Source: an uncultured Sphingomonas sp.
Lineage (GTDB): Bacteria > Pseudomonadota > Alphaproteobacteria > Sphingomonadales > Sphingomonadaceae
Direction: 5' to 3'
DNA length: 64,000 bases
Assembly (NCBI RefSeq): GCF_913062585.1
Contig: NZ_CAJXWX010000002.1
Coordinates: forward strand, 186,001 to 250,000
Every line of letters begins with the position of its first letter. Positions within the stretch are counted from its first letter, which is position 1. This document shows, in pieces, positions 12,405-23,300 of this stretch. Made by a program: the position numbers and the translations under genes. Under the pieces are notes generated by a model. It searched no databases, was not told the origin of the DNA, and saw only the letters and a program-made list of their open reading frames with translations.

Positions 12405-13768
12405 GGGCACGACTGACGATTTCGGCGCGGATCGCGCTGCTGTCGGTCGCATTGGCCCTGCTGTCCAATCTGGTGCTGGTGGGGTTCATCTGGAAACAGA
12501 CCAGCGCCGACGCGGTCGCGGCCCTGCACCGCGAGATCGTGGAACAGGCCGATGCGTTGCGCGCGGTCTGGCGCACGGGCGCGCTGCCCGCCCTGGCCGA
12601 TGCGATCAAGGAAGCGCGCGAGCCGGGCGACGTCACGCTGGTCCTGGCCATTTTCGATCCCCAGGGGCACCGCATCGCGGGCTATGCGCCGCGTCATCTG
12701 GCGGTGCCGCTGGCCGATACGCCGTTCCGGATCGCGGTGCTGGGCCGCGACGGCGTCTGGGCATCGCGCGAGGCGGGATACACGCTCCACCCGATCGGAC
12801 CCGACTGGCTGCTGGTCGGACGGCCGCTCGACCTGATCGAGGCGCAGCAGGTGGCGATCGAGCGCGCGCTGGCGCTTGCGGTGGCCCTGTCGCTGATGCT
12901 CGGGATCGGGACCGGGTTGTTGCTCGCCCATTATGTCGCGGGGCGGCTCAACACGATCGTGTCGGTGATCGACGCCGCGGGCGAGGGCGACCTGTCGCGG
13001 CGCGTCTCGCTGGTGCGGGCGGGGAACGACGCCAATAACAGCGGGGGCGATGCGTTCGACCGGCTGGCCGAGCGGCTGAACGCCATGCTGGGCAAGATCG
13101 AGCAGCTGATGGCCGAGCTGCGCGTCGTCACCGACAGCCTGGCACACGACCTTCGCTCGCCGCTCGCGCGCCTGCGGACCAAGACCGAGCAGGCGGTGCT
13201 GATCGCCGATCCCCACCAGCGCGAGGCGGCGCTGGGCGGCCTGCTGGTCGAAACTGACCTCATCATGCGCATGTTGACCATGGTGATCGAGATCAGCCGG
13301 TCCGAGTCGGTGACGCGCGACCGCTTCACCCTGGCCTCGCCTGCCGAACTGGTCGAGGAGATCGGCGAACTCTATGCGCCGCTCGCCGAGGAGGCGGGCA
13401 TCCGCTTCCTGATCGAGATAGAGGTGCGGCCCGCGCCGCTGCCGCTCCACCGCGAACTGATGAGCCAGGCGCTGTCGAACCTGATCGACAATGCGCTGAA
13501 ACATGGCGGATCGGGCGGGCAGGTGACGCTTCGGCTGAGCGAGGCGGTCGACGGCATCATCTTCCAGGTCGAGGATCGCGGCCCCGGCATCGCCCAGGCG
13601 GACCGGGCGCAGGCGCTGAAGCGCTTCGGGCGACTCGATGCGGCCCGCACGACGCCGGGGGCGGGGCTGGGCATGGCGCTGATCGAGGCGGTGGCGCGGC
13701 TGCATGGCGGCCGATTCGAGCTGGGCGACAATGCGCCGGGCCTGATCGCGCGGCTGGTGATTCCGTAA
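12401..13768 (+). CDS. Membrane sensor histidine kinase
   Basis: 455 residues. TM1 at about 10-30, a periplasmic sensor of about 120 residues, TM2 at about 160-180 (ALALAVALSLMLGIGTGLLLA), a HAMP linker, then the H-box SLAHDLRSPLARL with the phospho-acceptor His, N-box LSNLIDNALKHGG, G1 VEDRGPGI and G2 GAGLGMALIEAV. All catalytic boxes are present. GTG start within the regulator stop (GTGA), so the pair is translationally coupled. The periplasmic domain has no recognisable ligand motif. Confidence 0.93.
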   Translation: MRARLTISARIALLSVALALLSNLVLVGFIWKQTSADAVAALHREIVEQADALRAVWRTGALPALADAIKEAREPGDVTLVLAIFDPQGHRIAGYAPRHLAVPLADTPFRIAVLGRDGVWASREAGYTLHPIGPDWLLVGRPLDLIEAQQVAIERALALAVALSLMLGIGTGLLLAHYVAGRLNTIVSVIDAAGEGDLSRRVSLVRAGNDANNSGGDAFDRLAERLNAMLGKIEQLMAELRVVTDSLAHDLRSPLARLRTKTEQAVLIADPHQREAALGGLLVETDLIMRMLTMVIEISRSESVTRDRFTLASPAELVEEIGELYAPLAEEAGIRFLIEIEVRPAPLPLHRELMSQALSNLIDNALKHGGSGGQVTLRLSEAVDGIIFQVEDRGPGIAQADRAQALKRFGRLDAARTTPGAGLGMALIEAVARLHGGRFELGDNAPGLIARLVIP

Positions 13769-13778
13769 CGGCGCTTTT

Positions 13779-13892
13779 CCTCCCCTGGAAGGGGAGGTGG
13801 CAGGCCGAAGGCCTGACGGAGGGGTGTCCCGCTCTCGATATGGTGACACCCCTCCGACGCGCTGCGCGCGCCACCTCCCCTTGCAGGGGAGG
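13779..13892. repeat. Palindromic intergenic element
   Basis: Left hairpin 13779-13797 (CCTCCCC/GGGGAGG) and right hairpin 13874-13892 (CCTCCCCTTGCAGGGGAGG); inner GGAGGGGTGTC and GACACCCCTCC pair across the centre. The right hairpin is identical over 19 bases to that of the element at 51311-51443. Confidence 0.85.
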
Positions 13893-13939
13893 AAGTACAA
13901 GCACTTGCCCCCCTGCGCCAGCGCTTTACACCCCGCGAC

Positions 13940-14173
13940 ATGGACGCCCTCTCCCTGTTCGGTCTTGCCGCCGTCTCCTTCACCCTGGTCTGCTATGCAA
14001 AGGAATCAGGGGCGCATTGGTGGACGCTGGGCTTCGTGCTCGGGTGTCTGGCCGGATCGGCTTATGGTTTTCTGCAGGGGGCGTGGCCGTTCGGCGTGGT
14101 GGAGCTGGTCTGGGCGGTGGTGTCGTTTCGCCGATGGTTGAAATTGCGGACGATTCCGGAACCGATCGCTTGA
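13940..14173 (+). CDS. Small inner-membrane protein of unknown function
   Basis: 77 residues with two or three hydrophobic segments (LFGLAAVSFTLVCYA; WWTLGFVLGCLAGSAYGFL; WPFGVVELVWAVVSF). Similar small hydrophobic proteins with the WPFG.VE..W pattern occur in alphaproteobacteria without assigned function. The stop codon overlaps the -35 box of the ribosomal-protein promoter. Coding likelihood is judged from the patterned hydrophobicity. Confidence 0.7.
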   Translation: MDALSLFGLAAVSFTLVCYAKESGAHWWTLGFVLGCLAGSAYGFLQGAWPFGVVELVWAVVSFRRWLKLRTIPEPIA

Positions 14174-14198
14174 CAGTGGGTTGCGCGGGCCCTAACTG
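14170..14198 (+). promoter_or_regulatory. Candidate promoter of the rpsM-rpsK-rpoA-rplQ operon
   Basis: TTGACA at 14170-14175 is a perfect -35, with 17 bases to TAACTG at 14193-14198. It lies 133 bases before rpsM and leaves room for a leader. Confidence 0.55.
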
Positions 14199-14330
14199 AC
14201 CGTCCTTCCAACACCCCCGATGGACGACGTGCGATTTGCGTGCGTCGCGATCGTGCGTGGTGGAACCATCGCGTTGAGATGGAGCATGTGCGGCCATGCC
14301 ATGCTTCGTGGAGCTAGGAGAACAAGTTTC

Positions 14331-14699
14331 ATGGCACGTATTGCGGGTGTCAACCTCCCGACCAACAAGCGCGTATTGATCGCGCTGACCTATATCCACG
14401 GCATCGGTCCGGCCAAGGCGAAGCAGATCGCCGAGAAGCTGAACATCGCGGCCGACCGTCGCGTCCAGGACCTGTCGGATCAGGAAGTGCTCCAGATCCG
14501 TGAGACCATCGACGCCGATCACACGGTGGAAGGCGATCTTCGTCGCGAGACCGCGATGAACATCAAGCGCCTGATGGACCTGGCCTGCTATCGCGGCCTG
14601 CGTCACCGCAAGGGCCTGCCGGTCCGCGGCCAGCGCACGCACACCAACGCGCGCACCCGCAAGGGCAAGGCTAAGCCGATCGCGGGCAAGAAGAAGTAA
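14331..14699 (+). CDS. rpsM: 30S ribosomal protein S13
   Basis: Head protein of the small subunit that contacts the P-site tRNA and the large subunit. 122 residues, normal length: [15 protein letters not shown] at the start, helix-two-turn-helix [15 protein letters not shown], and the basic tail [22 protein letters not shown]. The ATG at 14331 has AGGAGA upstream; an in-frame extension to 14220 is leader sequence. Confidence 0.98.
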   Translation: MARIAGVNLPTNKRVLIALTYIHGIGPAKAKQIAEKLNIAADRRVQDLSDQEVLQIRETIDADHTVEGDLRRETAMNIKRLMDLACYRGLRHRKGLPVRGQRTHTNARTRKGKAKPIAGKKK

Positions 14700-14724
14700 G
14701 AATTTCGCCCTGGGGGCGAAATTC
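14700..14724. other. Perfect hairpin between rpsM and rpsK
   Basis: GAATTTCGCCC (14700-14710) pairs perfectly with GGGCGAAATTC (14714-14724) around a 3-base loop, directly after the rpsM stop. It has no T run, so it is an mRNA-processing or stability element more than a terminator. Confidence 0.6.
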
Positions 14725-14805
14725 ACTTCTTCTCCGCCGGAGGGCGGCGCGAGGCAGATTGCTTCCCGCTCTCCGTATCAGAGATACAGGTCAGGATAGA
14801 ATTCA

Positions 14806-15195
14806 ATGGCACGTGAACCGCAGCGCATTCGCCGTCGCGAGCGCAAGAACATCACCGCCGGCGTCGCCCATGTGAACGCCAGCTTCAACAACACCATGAT
14901 CACCATCACCGACGCGCAGGGCAACGCCATCTCGTGGTCGTCGGCCGGCATGATGGGCTTCAAGGGCTCGCGCAAGTCGACCCCGTATGCGGCCCAGGTC
15001 GCAGCCGAGGACGCGGGCAAGAAGGCCGCCGAGCACGGCGTGCGCACCCTGGAAGTCGAAGTGAAGGGCCCGGGTTCGGGCCGCGAGTCGGCGCTGCGCG
15101 CGCTGCAGGCGGTCGGTTTCCAGATCACCTCGATCCGCGACGTCACCTCGATCCCGCACAACGGCGTGCGGCCTTCCAAGCGTCGCCGCGTCTGA
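14806..15195 (+). CDS. rpsK: 30S ribosomal protein S11
   Basis: Platform protein of the small subunit, near the mRNA exit. 129 residues with the family core [19 protein letters not shown] and the C-terminal [13 protein letters not shown]. It follows rpsM by 106 bases, which hold a hairpin, and precedes rpoA as in most bacteria. Confidence 0.98.
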   Translation: MAREPQRIRRRERKNITAGVAHVNASFNNTMITITDAQGNAISWSSAGMMGFKGSRKSTPYAAQVAAEDAGKKAAEHGVRTLEVEVKGPGSGRESALRALQAVGFQITSIRDVTSIPHNGVRPSKRRRV

Positions 15196-15283
15196 TGCTT
15201 CCCATGGCCGGCTGACGAGTCGGCCATGCCTCTCTCCACGGCTGGAACCGTCCCCGTTCCGGCCCATAACTCAGGGGAACCAC

Positions 15284-16348
15284 GTGTCTGTCAACGCAAA
15301 GAACTGGCAGGAACTCAAGAAGCCCAACGCGCTCGAGAAAAAGGGCGGCGATGGCAAGCGGAAGGCGACGTTTGTTGCCGAACCGCTGGAGCGTGGCTTC
15401 GGCCTGACGCTGGGCAACGCGCTGCGCCGCGTTCTCCTGTCGTCGCTCCAGGGCGCGGCGGTCACCTCGATCAAGATCGAAAACGTGCTGCACGAGTTCT
15501 CGTCGCTGGCCGGTGTGCGTGAAGACGTCACCGACATCGTCCTGAACGTGAAGCAGCTGGCGATCCGCATGCAGGGCGAAGGCCCCAAGCGGCTTCAGCT
15601 GTCCGCGACCGGCCCCGCCACCGTCAAGGCCGGCGACATCGCCGTGTCGGGCGATATCGAGGTCATGAACAAGGATCTGGTGATCTGCCATCTCGACGAA
15701 GGCGCGACGCTCAACATGGAGCTGACCGCCGATATCGGGAAGGGCTATGTCCCCGCCGCGTCCAACCGTCCGGCCGATGCGCCGATCGGTCTGATCCCGG
15801 TCGATGCGCTCTACTCGCCGGTTCGCCAGGTGTCGTACAAGGTCGACCCGACCCGCGTCGGTCAGGACCTGGACTATGACAAGCTGACGCTCTCGATCGA
15901 GACCGACGGCACCGTGACCCCGGAAGACGCCGTGGCCTATGCCGCGCGCATCCTCCAGGACCAGCTGGCGCTGTTCGTGCACTTCGACGACTCGGCGCTC
16001 ACCCGCGCGGCCCCCGTGGGCCAGGCGGCGATCCCGGTCGCCGGTGGCGAGCCGCAGAGCGACGCGCAGCAGATCAACCGTTACCTTCTCAAGAAGGTCG
16101 ACGAGCTGGAACTGTCGGTGCGTTCGGCGAACTGCCTCAAGAACGACAACATCATCTATATCGGCGATCTGGTCGGCAAGACCGAAGCCGAGATGCTGCG
16201 CACCCCGAATTTCGGCCGCAAGTCGCTGAACGAGATCAAGGAAGTGCTGTCGTCCATGGGTCTGCGCCTAGGCATGGAAATCCCCGGCTGGCCGCCCGAG
16301 AATATCGAGGAAATGGCCAAGAAGCTGGAACAGGAGATCATGGGCTGA
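15284..16348 (+). CDS. rpoA: RNA polymerase subunit alpha
   Basis: Scaffold for polymerase assembly and contact site for activators. 354 residues: N-terminal dimerisation domain ([20 protein letters not shown]), linker, and C-terminal domain ([35 protein letters not shown]) that binds UP elements. The start is a GTG at 15284 with AGGGGA about 7 bases upstream, which fits the family N-terminus [14 protein letters not shown]. Confidence 0.98.
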   Translation: MSVNAKNWQELKKPNALEKKGGDGKRKATFVAEPLERGFGLTLGNALRRVLLSSLQGAAVTSIKIENVLHEFSSLAGVREDVTDIVLNVKQLAIRMQGEGPKRLQLSATGPATVKAGDIAVSGDIEVMNKDLVICHLDEGATLNMELTADIGKGYVPAASNRPADAPIGLIPVDALYSPVRQVSYKVDPTRVGQDLDYDKLTLSIETDGTVTPEDAVAYAARILQDQLALFVHFDDSALTRAAPVGQAAIPVAGGEPQSDAQQINRYLLKKVDELELSVRSANCLKNDNIIYIGDLVGKTEAEMLRTPNFGRKSLNEIKEVLSSMGLRLGMEIPGWPPENIEEMAKKLEQEIMG

Positions 16349-16498
16349 TTTCGCACCGGCGCAAGGAATTGCGCCGGAGACGAAAACAGCCCGGCCGGCG
16401 GGTCGCCCATGGGCGACCCGTTCGACGTCAGGATCGCGGCTTCGCCGTGATCCGGTGCTTCGGCCCGGCCTCTCCACCATCGCTTCGCGAAGGTCCCC

Positions 16499-16519
16499 CT
16501 CCCCATCGGTGATGGGGAG
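16499..16519. other. Hairpin in the rpoA-rplQ gap
   Basis: CTCCCCATC (16499-16507), loop GGT, GATGGGGAG (16511-16519), a perfect 9-bp stem. It resembles one arm of the palindromic elements seen elsewhere. The rest of the 258-base gap shows no gene. Confidence 0.5.
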
Positions 16520-16606
16520 GATTTGAATAGGCGAAGGTGACGGCCTTAACGGTCACCAGGTCTGGGGTACCGTGACACGGCCCCTTAACGAACGAAGGAA
16601 CTACCC

Positions 16607-17029
16607 ATGCGTCATCGCGTCGGCGGCCGTAAGCTGCAGCGTACCTCGGCCCATCGTATCGCGCTCTTCCGCAACATGGCGGCTGCGCTGATCAAGCACG
16701 AGCAGATCACCACCACCGTCGCCAAGGCGAAGGAACTGCGTCCCTACGTCGAAAAGCTGGTGACGCTGGCCAAGAAGGGCGGTCTCTCGAACCGTCGTCT
16801 GGCCCATGCCCGCCTGCTCGACGATGCGCAGCTGGTGAAGCTGTTCGACGTTCTGGCGTCGCGCTATGCGGACCGCAACGGCGGCTATACCCGCATCATC
16901 AAGGCTGGCATCCGCGCGTCGGACGCCTCGCCGATGGCGATCATCGAGTTCGTCGACCGCGACGTCTCGGCGAAGGGCCAGGATTCGGGTCCGGTCATGA
17001 ACGAGGAAGATTTCGACGAAGCCGCGTAA
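16607..17029 (+). CDS. rplQ: 50S ribosomal protein L17
   Basis: Large-subunit protein near the exit tunnel. 140 residues beginning [20 protein letters not shown] and containing [16 protein letters not shown] and the [20 protein letters not shown] block. GAAGGAA lies just upstream. Last gene of the ribosomal-protein operon. Confidence 0.97.
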   Translation: MRHRVGGRKLQRTSAHRIALFRNMAAALIKHEQITTTVAKAKELRPYVEKLVTLAKKGGLSNRRLAHARLLDDAQLVKLFDVLASRYADRNGGYTRIIKAGIRASDASPMAIIEFVDRDVSAKGQDSGPVMNEEDFDEAA

Positions 17030-17056
17030 TCCCGCGCTTCTCGAAGACCTTCGAGG

Positions 17057-17090
17057 AAGGGCCGCTCCAGCGATGGGGCGGCCCTTTTTT
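17057..17090 (+). terminator. Terminator after rplQ
   Basis: AAGGGCCGC (17057-17065) pairs with GCGGCCCTT (17078-17086), followed by a run of T to 17090. Confidence 0.9.
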
Positions 17091-17176
17091 CGTGGCGACG
17101 CGTCGGTTTTCGCGCGCGGGCATTGAACATCGCCGCGCTGGGATGCGATACGCAGGACCTCAGGGGGAGAGGTTGG

Positions 17177-17755
17177 ATGCGGGGCTTGGTGGGAACGGTG
17201 TTGCTGGCGGTGGTGGCGGTATCGCCCGCCATGGCGCAGAACGACACGACGCCGGCGCCAGAGGCCAAGGCGAAAACCAGGACGGAATTCGTCCCCATGC
17301 TGCCCAGCCAGACCAATCGGCCGTGGCAGGGCGCACCGACACAGGGACAGGATGATGGGGCGGTCGCCGGTTTCGCGGCCGGAGCCTTGCTGTCCACGGC
17401 GGCGACGCTGGTGAAGGGGCGTAAGCCTGCGACCATGGGGCCCATCGACCCGTCGCGTCCGGTGCGCGCGACCGAAGCGCCATCCGCCTATCGTGCCGAA
17501 ACGGACAGCGAGGCGGCCGTCCATGCCTGCGCCAAGGCGATCGAGGCCGAAGGCCATCGCAGCTTCGCGCTCGCGCAGGTCGGGCAGGTGCACACCGCCA
17601 GCCCGCTGGGCAATGGCTTTGACGTGCAGGGCGACGTGCTGTTGCGCACCAGTTACCGCGAAGCGGGCGTGGCGCACGGATTTCGCTGCCGCGTCGATGC
17701 GCAGGCGGTCCGGATGGTTTCGATCGACCCGCTCCAAACCCTCCCGCCGCGGTAG
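17177..17755 (+). CDS. Secreted protein of unknown function
   Basis: 192 residues. Signal peptide [21 protein letters not shown], then a low-complexity Pro/Ala-rich region, a short hydrophobic stretch ([18 protein letters not shown]) and a C-terminal domain with two cysteines ([25 protein letters not shown]). The start at ATG 17177 has GGGGGAG about 9 bases upstream; an in-frame TTG at 17123 would add sequence that is not signal-like. No family recognised. It precedes guaA by 32 bases, so co-transcription is possible. Confidence 0.75.
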   Translation: MRGLVGTVLLAVVAVSPAMAQNDTTPAPEAKAKTRTEFVPMLPSQTNRPWQGAPTQGQDDGAVAGFAAGALLSTAATLVKGRKPATMGPIDPSRPVRATEAPSAYRAETDSEAAVHACAKAIEAEGHRSFALAQVGQVHTASPLGNGFDVQGDVLLRTSYREAGVAHGFRCRVDAQAVRMVSIDPLQTLPPR

Positions 17756-17787
17756 CTTTTCGCCCAAGACATCGTTATCGGACCGCC

Positions 17788-19341
17788 ATGGAGCACCCGG
17801 ACAGCATTCTCATCGTCGATTTCGGCAGCCAGGTCACTCAGCTCATCGCGCGCCGCGTGCGCGAGGCGGGGGTCTATAGCGAGATCGTGCCTTTCCAATC
17901 GGCCGAAGCGGCGTTCGCGCGGATCAACCCCGCCGCGGTCATCCTTTCCGGCGGCCCGGCGTCCGTGGTGGACGAGACGTCCCCCCGCATCCCGCAGGCG
18001 ATCCTCGACAGCGGCCTGCCGATGCTGGGCATCTGCTATGGCCAGCAGGCGCTGACCCAGCAGCTGGGCGGCAAGGTCGAGAAGGGCGATAGCGGCGAAT
18101 TCGGCGAGGCCTTCATCACCGTCGAGGGCGAATGCACCCTGTTCGACGGCCTGTGGACGACCGGCGAGCGGCACCAGGTGTGGATGAGCCATGGCGACAA
18201 GGTGACCGCGCTGGCCCCGGGCTTCCAGGTCGTCGCGATCAGCCCCGGTGCGCCCTATGCGATCATCGCGAACGAGGAACGCCGCATCTACGCGATGCAG
18301 TTCCACCCGGAGGTCGTCCACACGCCCGACGGCGCCAAGCTGATCGCCAATTTCGTGCGGCACGTTGCCGGTCTCTCCGGCGACTGGACGATGGCCGAGT
18401 TCCGCGCCGCCAAGATCGCCGAGATCCGCGAGCAGGTGGGCAGCGGCCGGGTAATCTGCGGCCTGTCGGGCGGGGTCGACTCGTCGGTCGCCGCGCTGCT
18501 GATCCACGAGGCGATCGGCGACCAGCTGACCTGCGTCTTCGTCGACGGCGGCATCCTGCGCCAGGGCGAGGCCGAGCAGGTCGTCAGCCTGTTCCGCGGT
18601 CATTACAACATCCCGCTCGTCCATGTGGATGCGCAGGACCTGTTCATGGACGGCTTGGCGGGCGTCACCGACCCCGAGGCCAAGCGCAAGTTCATCGGCA
18701 AGACCTTCATCGATGTGTTCGAGGCGGAGGCCAAGAAGATCGGCGGCGCCGAATTCCTGGCGCAAGGTACGCTCTACCCCGACGTGATCGAGAGCGTCAG
18801 CTTTACCGGCGGTCCGTCGGTGACGATCAAGAGCCACCACAATGTCGGCGGCCTGCCCGAGCGCATGAACATGAAGCTGGTCGAGCCGCTTCGCGAGCTG
18901 TTCAAGGACGAGGTCCGCGTACTCGGCCGTGAGCTGGGTCTGCCCGACGTGTTCGTCGGCCGTCACCCGTTCCCCGGACCGGGCCTCGCGATCCGCATCC
19001 CCGGCGAGGTGACGCGCGAGCGCTGCGACATCCTGCGCAAGGCCGACGCCATCTATCTGGAAGAGATCCGCAAGGCGGGGCTCTACGACGCCATCTGGCA
19101 GGCGTTCGCGGTCCTTCTGCCGGTGCGTTCGGTCGGCGTGATGGGCGATGGCCGTACTTATGACTCGGTGCTGGCGCTGCGCGCGGTGACGTCGGTGGAC
19201 GGCATGACCGCCCAGGCCTTCGACTTCCCCGGTGACTTCCTGCCGCGCGTGACGACCCGGATCATCAACGAGGTGAAGGGCATCAACCGCGTCGTCTACG
19301 ACTATACGAGCAAGCCGCCCGGCACGATCGAGTGGGAATGA
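17788..19341 (+). CDS. guaA: GMP synthase (glutamine-hydrolysing)
   Basis: Converts XMP to GMP with glutamine and ATP, the last step of guanine nucleotide synthesis. 517 residues. Glutaminase domain with nucleophile Cys83 (GICYGQQ) and catalytic His in [12 protein letters not shown] pyrophosphatase P-loop SGGVDSS near residue 229; C-terminal dimerisation domain ending KPPGTIEWE. All motifs are present. Confidence 0.98.
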   Translation: MEHPDSILIVDFGSQVTQLIARRVREAGVYSEIVPFQSAEAAFARINPAAVILSGGPASVVDETSPRIPQAILDSGLPMLGICYGQQALTQQLGGKVEKGDSGEFGEAFITVEGECTLFDGLWTTGERHQVWMSHGDKVTALAPGFQVVAISPGAPYAIIANEERRIYAMQFHPEVVHTPDGAKLIANFVRHVAGLSGDWTMAEFRAAKIAEIREQVGSGRVICGLSGGVDSSVAALLIHEAIGDQLTCVFVDGGILRQGEAEQVVSLFRGHYNIPLVHVDAQDLFMDGLAGVTDPEAKRKFIGKTFIDVFEAEAKKIGGAEFLAQGTLYPDVIESVSFTGGPSVTIKSHHNVGGLPERMNMKLVEPLRELFKDEVRVLGRELGLPDVFVGRHPFPGPGLAIRIPGEVTRERCDILRKADAIYLEEIRKAGLYDAIWQAFAVLLPVRSVGVMGDGRTYDSVLALRAVTSVDGMTAQAFDFPGDFLPRVTTRIINEVKGINRVVYDYTSKPPGTIEWE

Positions 19342-19366
19342 TCGCCGCCGCCATCGCGCGGATATG

Positions 19367-19405
19367 AAAAGGCCGGGCCGCGTAAAGACGTGGCCCGGCC
19401 TTTTT
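19367..19405 (+). terminator. Terminator after guaA
   Basis: AAAAGGCCGGGCC (19367-19379) pairs with GGCCCGGCCTTTT (from 19392), ending in TTTTT. The symmetric A and T flanks allow function in both directions. Confidence 0.9.
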
Positions 19406-19587
19406 CGTGATGTCGCCGATCATCTCGTCGTCTATCGTCAGATGTGGTCACACCTACGCGCGAATAGCCTGAACGATTTGGCCCATCCGATCAGTCGAGA
19501 AGCCCGAACATCTTGACACGTCATCTGTCAGCCGGACGGTGCATGAACGTGACGGCCCCGCGCATCCTGGCGAGCCGCCGCTATTTT

Positions 19588-20130
19588 TCATCGCACGCGA
19601 TACACGACCGTCTTGTGCCCATCGGGTGCCGTCATCTTGTACCGGCCGAACTGGTCGCGGGTAATCGTGACCGACATATTCGCCTGGACCCGCCCCTTCG
19701 GGCTGCCTGCTGCCCGCCAAGCTGTGCCATTCGCCAGGGTGATGATCCACGATCCGTCGGACTCGGGTGATAACGCGCTGATCTGGGAAGATATTTCGCG
19801 CAGCCTATCATCCGTATCGGCGGCGCCTGCAATACCCATCAGGCCGAAAGTCTTCTGATCCGTTTCCCGCTTTGACTTCTGGTCGACGATCTTGATCGAC
19901 CCGTCTTCGAGAGCCGCGCGAATGCTGTCGGTGATCATGTCATAACAGGCAAGGCGCTGATTTGGTTCGGTGATTTTCCGGCATTCGGTCAGCTTTCCAG
20001 ACGTTTCGGCGCTGCGATCCCTTGCCAGAGCCGTAACTGGCATCGCAACGCAAGATGAAATGTAAAGGAAAACCGAAAGGCGCAGGATCGTTGTCCTTTT
20101 TAGCATGATTGGACAAGATGTCTTACCCAT
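19588..20130 (-). CDS. Secreted protein with a C-x-ACYD motif, function unknown
   Basis: 180 residues. Signal peptide (KRTTILRLSVFLYISSCVAMPVTALA), then LTECRKITEPNQRLACYDMITD, a short motif seen in several exported or secretion-associated proteins, and a small beta-rich C-terminal region (WIITLANGTAWRAAG, MSVTITRDQFGRYKMT). Start at 20130 because GGGAGGAG lies 6-7 bases upstream. Base composition is lower in G+C than the neighbours. Nothing is seen in the 180 bases between it and the guaA terminator. Confidence 0.7.
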   Translation of the reverse strand: MGKTSCPIMLKRTTILRLSVFLYISSCVAMPVTALARDRSAETSGKLTECRKITEPNQRLACYDMITDSIRAALEDGSIKIVDQKSKRETDQKTFGLMGIAGAADTDDRLREISSQISALSPESDGSWIITLANGTAWRAAGSPKGRVQANMSVTITRDQFGRYKMTAPDGHKTVVYRVR

Positions 20131-20304
20131 CTGCGCTCCTCCCAATGTGTCATTTTCGCAACAAGTTGAAGACATATTGCGGACTCCTCTTCGCGAATGT
20201 TGCTCAGCACCATGGCAGAAGCAATACATGGGTTAGGCAATGCCCGAAAAAGGGGGGCGGCGCTCAATAAAATTCATAAACAACTAATAAAAAAGGGGTT
20301 TTCG

Positions 20305-23300
20305 ATGGCGAGCTTCAGGGTAGGTAGCCTTTTGGCGACGACGTTCCTGGCCAGCGCGACACTGGTGAGCACCGGCGCGGCGGCGCAGACGGCGCCATCT
20401 TCGGACCAGCAGGCGGCGGCCGCCGATCTTACGTCGGGGTCCGACGTCGTCGTGACGGGTTCGCGCGTCGCGCGTCCGAACGCGACCTCGCCGAGCCCGA
20501 TCACCACGGTCGGCAGCGAGGAAATCAAGGAATTCGGCGCGACGAAGATCGAGGATCTGACGAACTCGCTGCCGCAGGTCTCGGTGGGCCAGAGCAGCGC
20601 CGTGTCGAACGGCGCGGACGGCACCGCGACGGTCGACCTGCGCGGCCTGGGGCCGAGCCGTACCCTGGTGCTGATCGACGGCCGGCGCCTGATGCCGGGT
20701 AATATCGGCGGCGGTGCGGGGGCCGACCTCAACTTCATCCCGGCCGCGCTGGTGCAGAGCGTCGACATCATGACCGGCGGTGCATCGTCGACTTACGGTG
20801 CGGACGCGGTCGCGGGCGTCGTCAACTTCAAGATGAACCGCTCGTTCCGTGGCCTGCGCGTCGACGGGCAGTACAGCTTCCAGGATCACAATAACGCCAA
20901 CTCGATCGACAGCATCGTCAACCAGCGCTTTACCGCGCCGACGGGCCATACCGCGACGGGTGGGGCTTACGATGTAACCGTGGCACTGGGTAGCGGCATT
21001 AACGACGATCGTGGCAGCTTCGTCTCCTATGCGGGCTATCGCGAAGAATCGGCGATCACCCAGGCCAATTACGATTACTCGGTCTGTACTTTCAACCCGA
21101 CATATGACGCCAACGGGGTCGCCAATGGCATCGCCTGCGGCGGCTCGGGCACGCCCGCAGTCGCACGTTTCGGCGGCTTCACGACGGCGAACCGCACCCT
21201 CGCCGGTCTGCCTGCGGCGGGTAGCTACACGCTGACGAACAGCGGTCTGCGCGCCTATAGCGGTCTGACCGACGCTTACAATTACGGCCCGCTGAACTAT
21301 TTCCGCCGTCCGTCGAAGCGTTACACCGCCGGTGCGTTCGCCGACTATGAAATCAGCAAGGAAATCCATCCATATCTGGATGTGATGTTCGCCGATTACA
21401 GCACGCAGGCCCAGATCGCACCGTCGGGCGTCTTCTATGGCACGCGCACGGTGAACTGCGACAACCCGCTGCTGGCACAGAATTCGCAGCTGGCGATCGC
21501 GACCTGCGGCGCCAATGTCGGCGTGGCGGGTACCTCGGCGCAGATCCTGATCGGCAAGCGTAATACCGAAGGCGGTCCGCGCTTCAATGACATCGGCTAC
21601 AACCAGTTCCGCGTCGTCACGGGCGTTCGCGGCGACCTGGGCGATGTCTGGTCCTATGACGCCTATTATCAGTACGGTCAGATCAAGGTCGCCGACGTCT
21701 ATCGTAACGACGTCTCCAACGCGCGCATCAACAACGCGCTGAATGTCGTCAATCGCAACGGGACGCCGACCTGCGTGTCGGTGATCAACGGTAGCGATCC
21801 GAACTGCGTCCCCTACAACGTCTTCGTACCGAACGGTATCACTTCGGCTGCGGCGAACTATCTCAACGTCCCGCTGGTCCAGACCGGCACGACGAAGGAG
21901 CAGGTCCTGAGCGGCGTCGTGACGGGCAATCTGGGCGCCTATGGCATCCAGTCGCCGTTCGCCGATGACGGCCTGCGCATTGCAGGTGGTCTGGAATGGC
22001 GCAAGGAGTCGCTCGCGACGCAGCCGGACCAGGCCTACATCAATGGCGACGGCGCCGGTCAGGGTGGTCCGACCCTGCCGATCTCGGGTTCGTACACGGT
22101 GTTCGATCTGTACGCCGAAGCAGGTGTGCCGCTGGTCACCGACAAGCCCTTCTTCCACGACCTGTCGTTGACGCTCGGTTATCGTCACTCGAAGTACAAC
22201 GTGCCCGGCGCCGCGACGCAGAATCAGGCCGATACATACAAGATCGCGGGCAACTGGTCGCCGATCCCGGACGTCACCTTCCGTGGTTCGTACAACCGTG
22301 CGGTGCGTTCGCCCAATATCGGCGAGCTGTTCCTGGCCCAGTCGCCGGGCCTGTTCGCGGGTGCCGATCCCTGCGCCGGTCCCGCGACCAACGGCCGCGT
22401 AAATAATTATACCGCCCAGCAGTGCGCCCTGACGGGTGTGACCGCGGCACAGTTCGGTAACATCGCCGAGAACTCGGCGCAGCAGTACAACCAGTATAGC
22501 GGTGGCAACATTAACCTGCTGCCCGAAAAGGCGGACACGCTGTCGGCTGGTATCCTGCTTACGCCGAAGAGCTTCCTGCGCAACTTGGTGCTGTCGGTCG
22601 ACTATTACCGGATCAAGGTAAACAATGCGATCGGCACGGTCGGCTCACCAGTTATCCTGAGTCAGTGTCTTGCGACCGGCGATGTCCAGTATTGCAACAA
22701 GATCAACCGTGCCCCGGCATCGGCGGGTCCGGCAGCGGGGTCGCTGTGGCTGTCGCCGACTGGATATGTCAGCAATCTGACCTTGAATACGGGTTCGCTG
22801 ACCACGTCGGGTATCGAAGTGAACGGTGACTATCGCACGACCTTCGGCAGCGGCTGGAAAGGGCGTTGGCAGTTCGTGGGCGTCTATCTCGACAAGTTTG
22901 TCACCCAGCCTGTTACGGCCGGTCCCACCTATGACTGCGCCGGGCTGTACGGCCTGAAATGTGGCAACCCGAATCCGCACTTCCGGTTCAACACCAACTT
23001 CAAGATCACGACCCCGAATGACTTCGGCGTGACCTTCCGTTGGCGCTTCCTGTCGCACACCTATGTCGACAGCATTAACCCGAACCTGCTGCTGACCGAC
23101 CCGGTTGCGGCACCGCCCAGCGATCACCGGATCGGCGACTATAGCTACTTCGACCTGCTGTTCAGCCTGCCGGTCAAGGACTCGATCACCTTCCGCGTCG
23201 GCATCAACAATGTGTTCGACAAGGATCCGCCCATCATCAGCCAGGCGTCGCTGGGTGGTTTCGGCAACGGCAACACCTTCCCGGGCACCTATGACGCCCT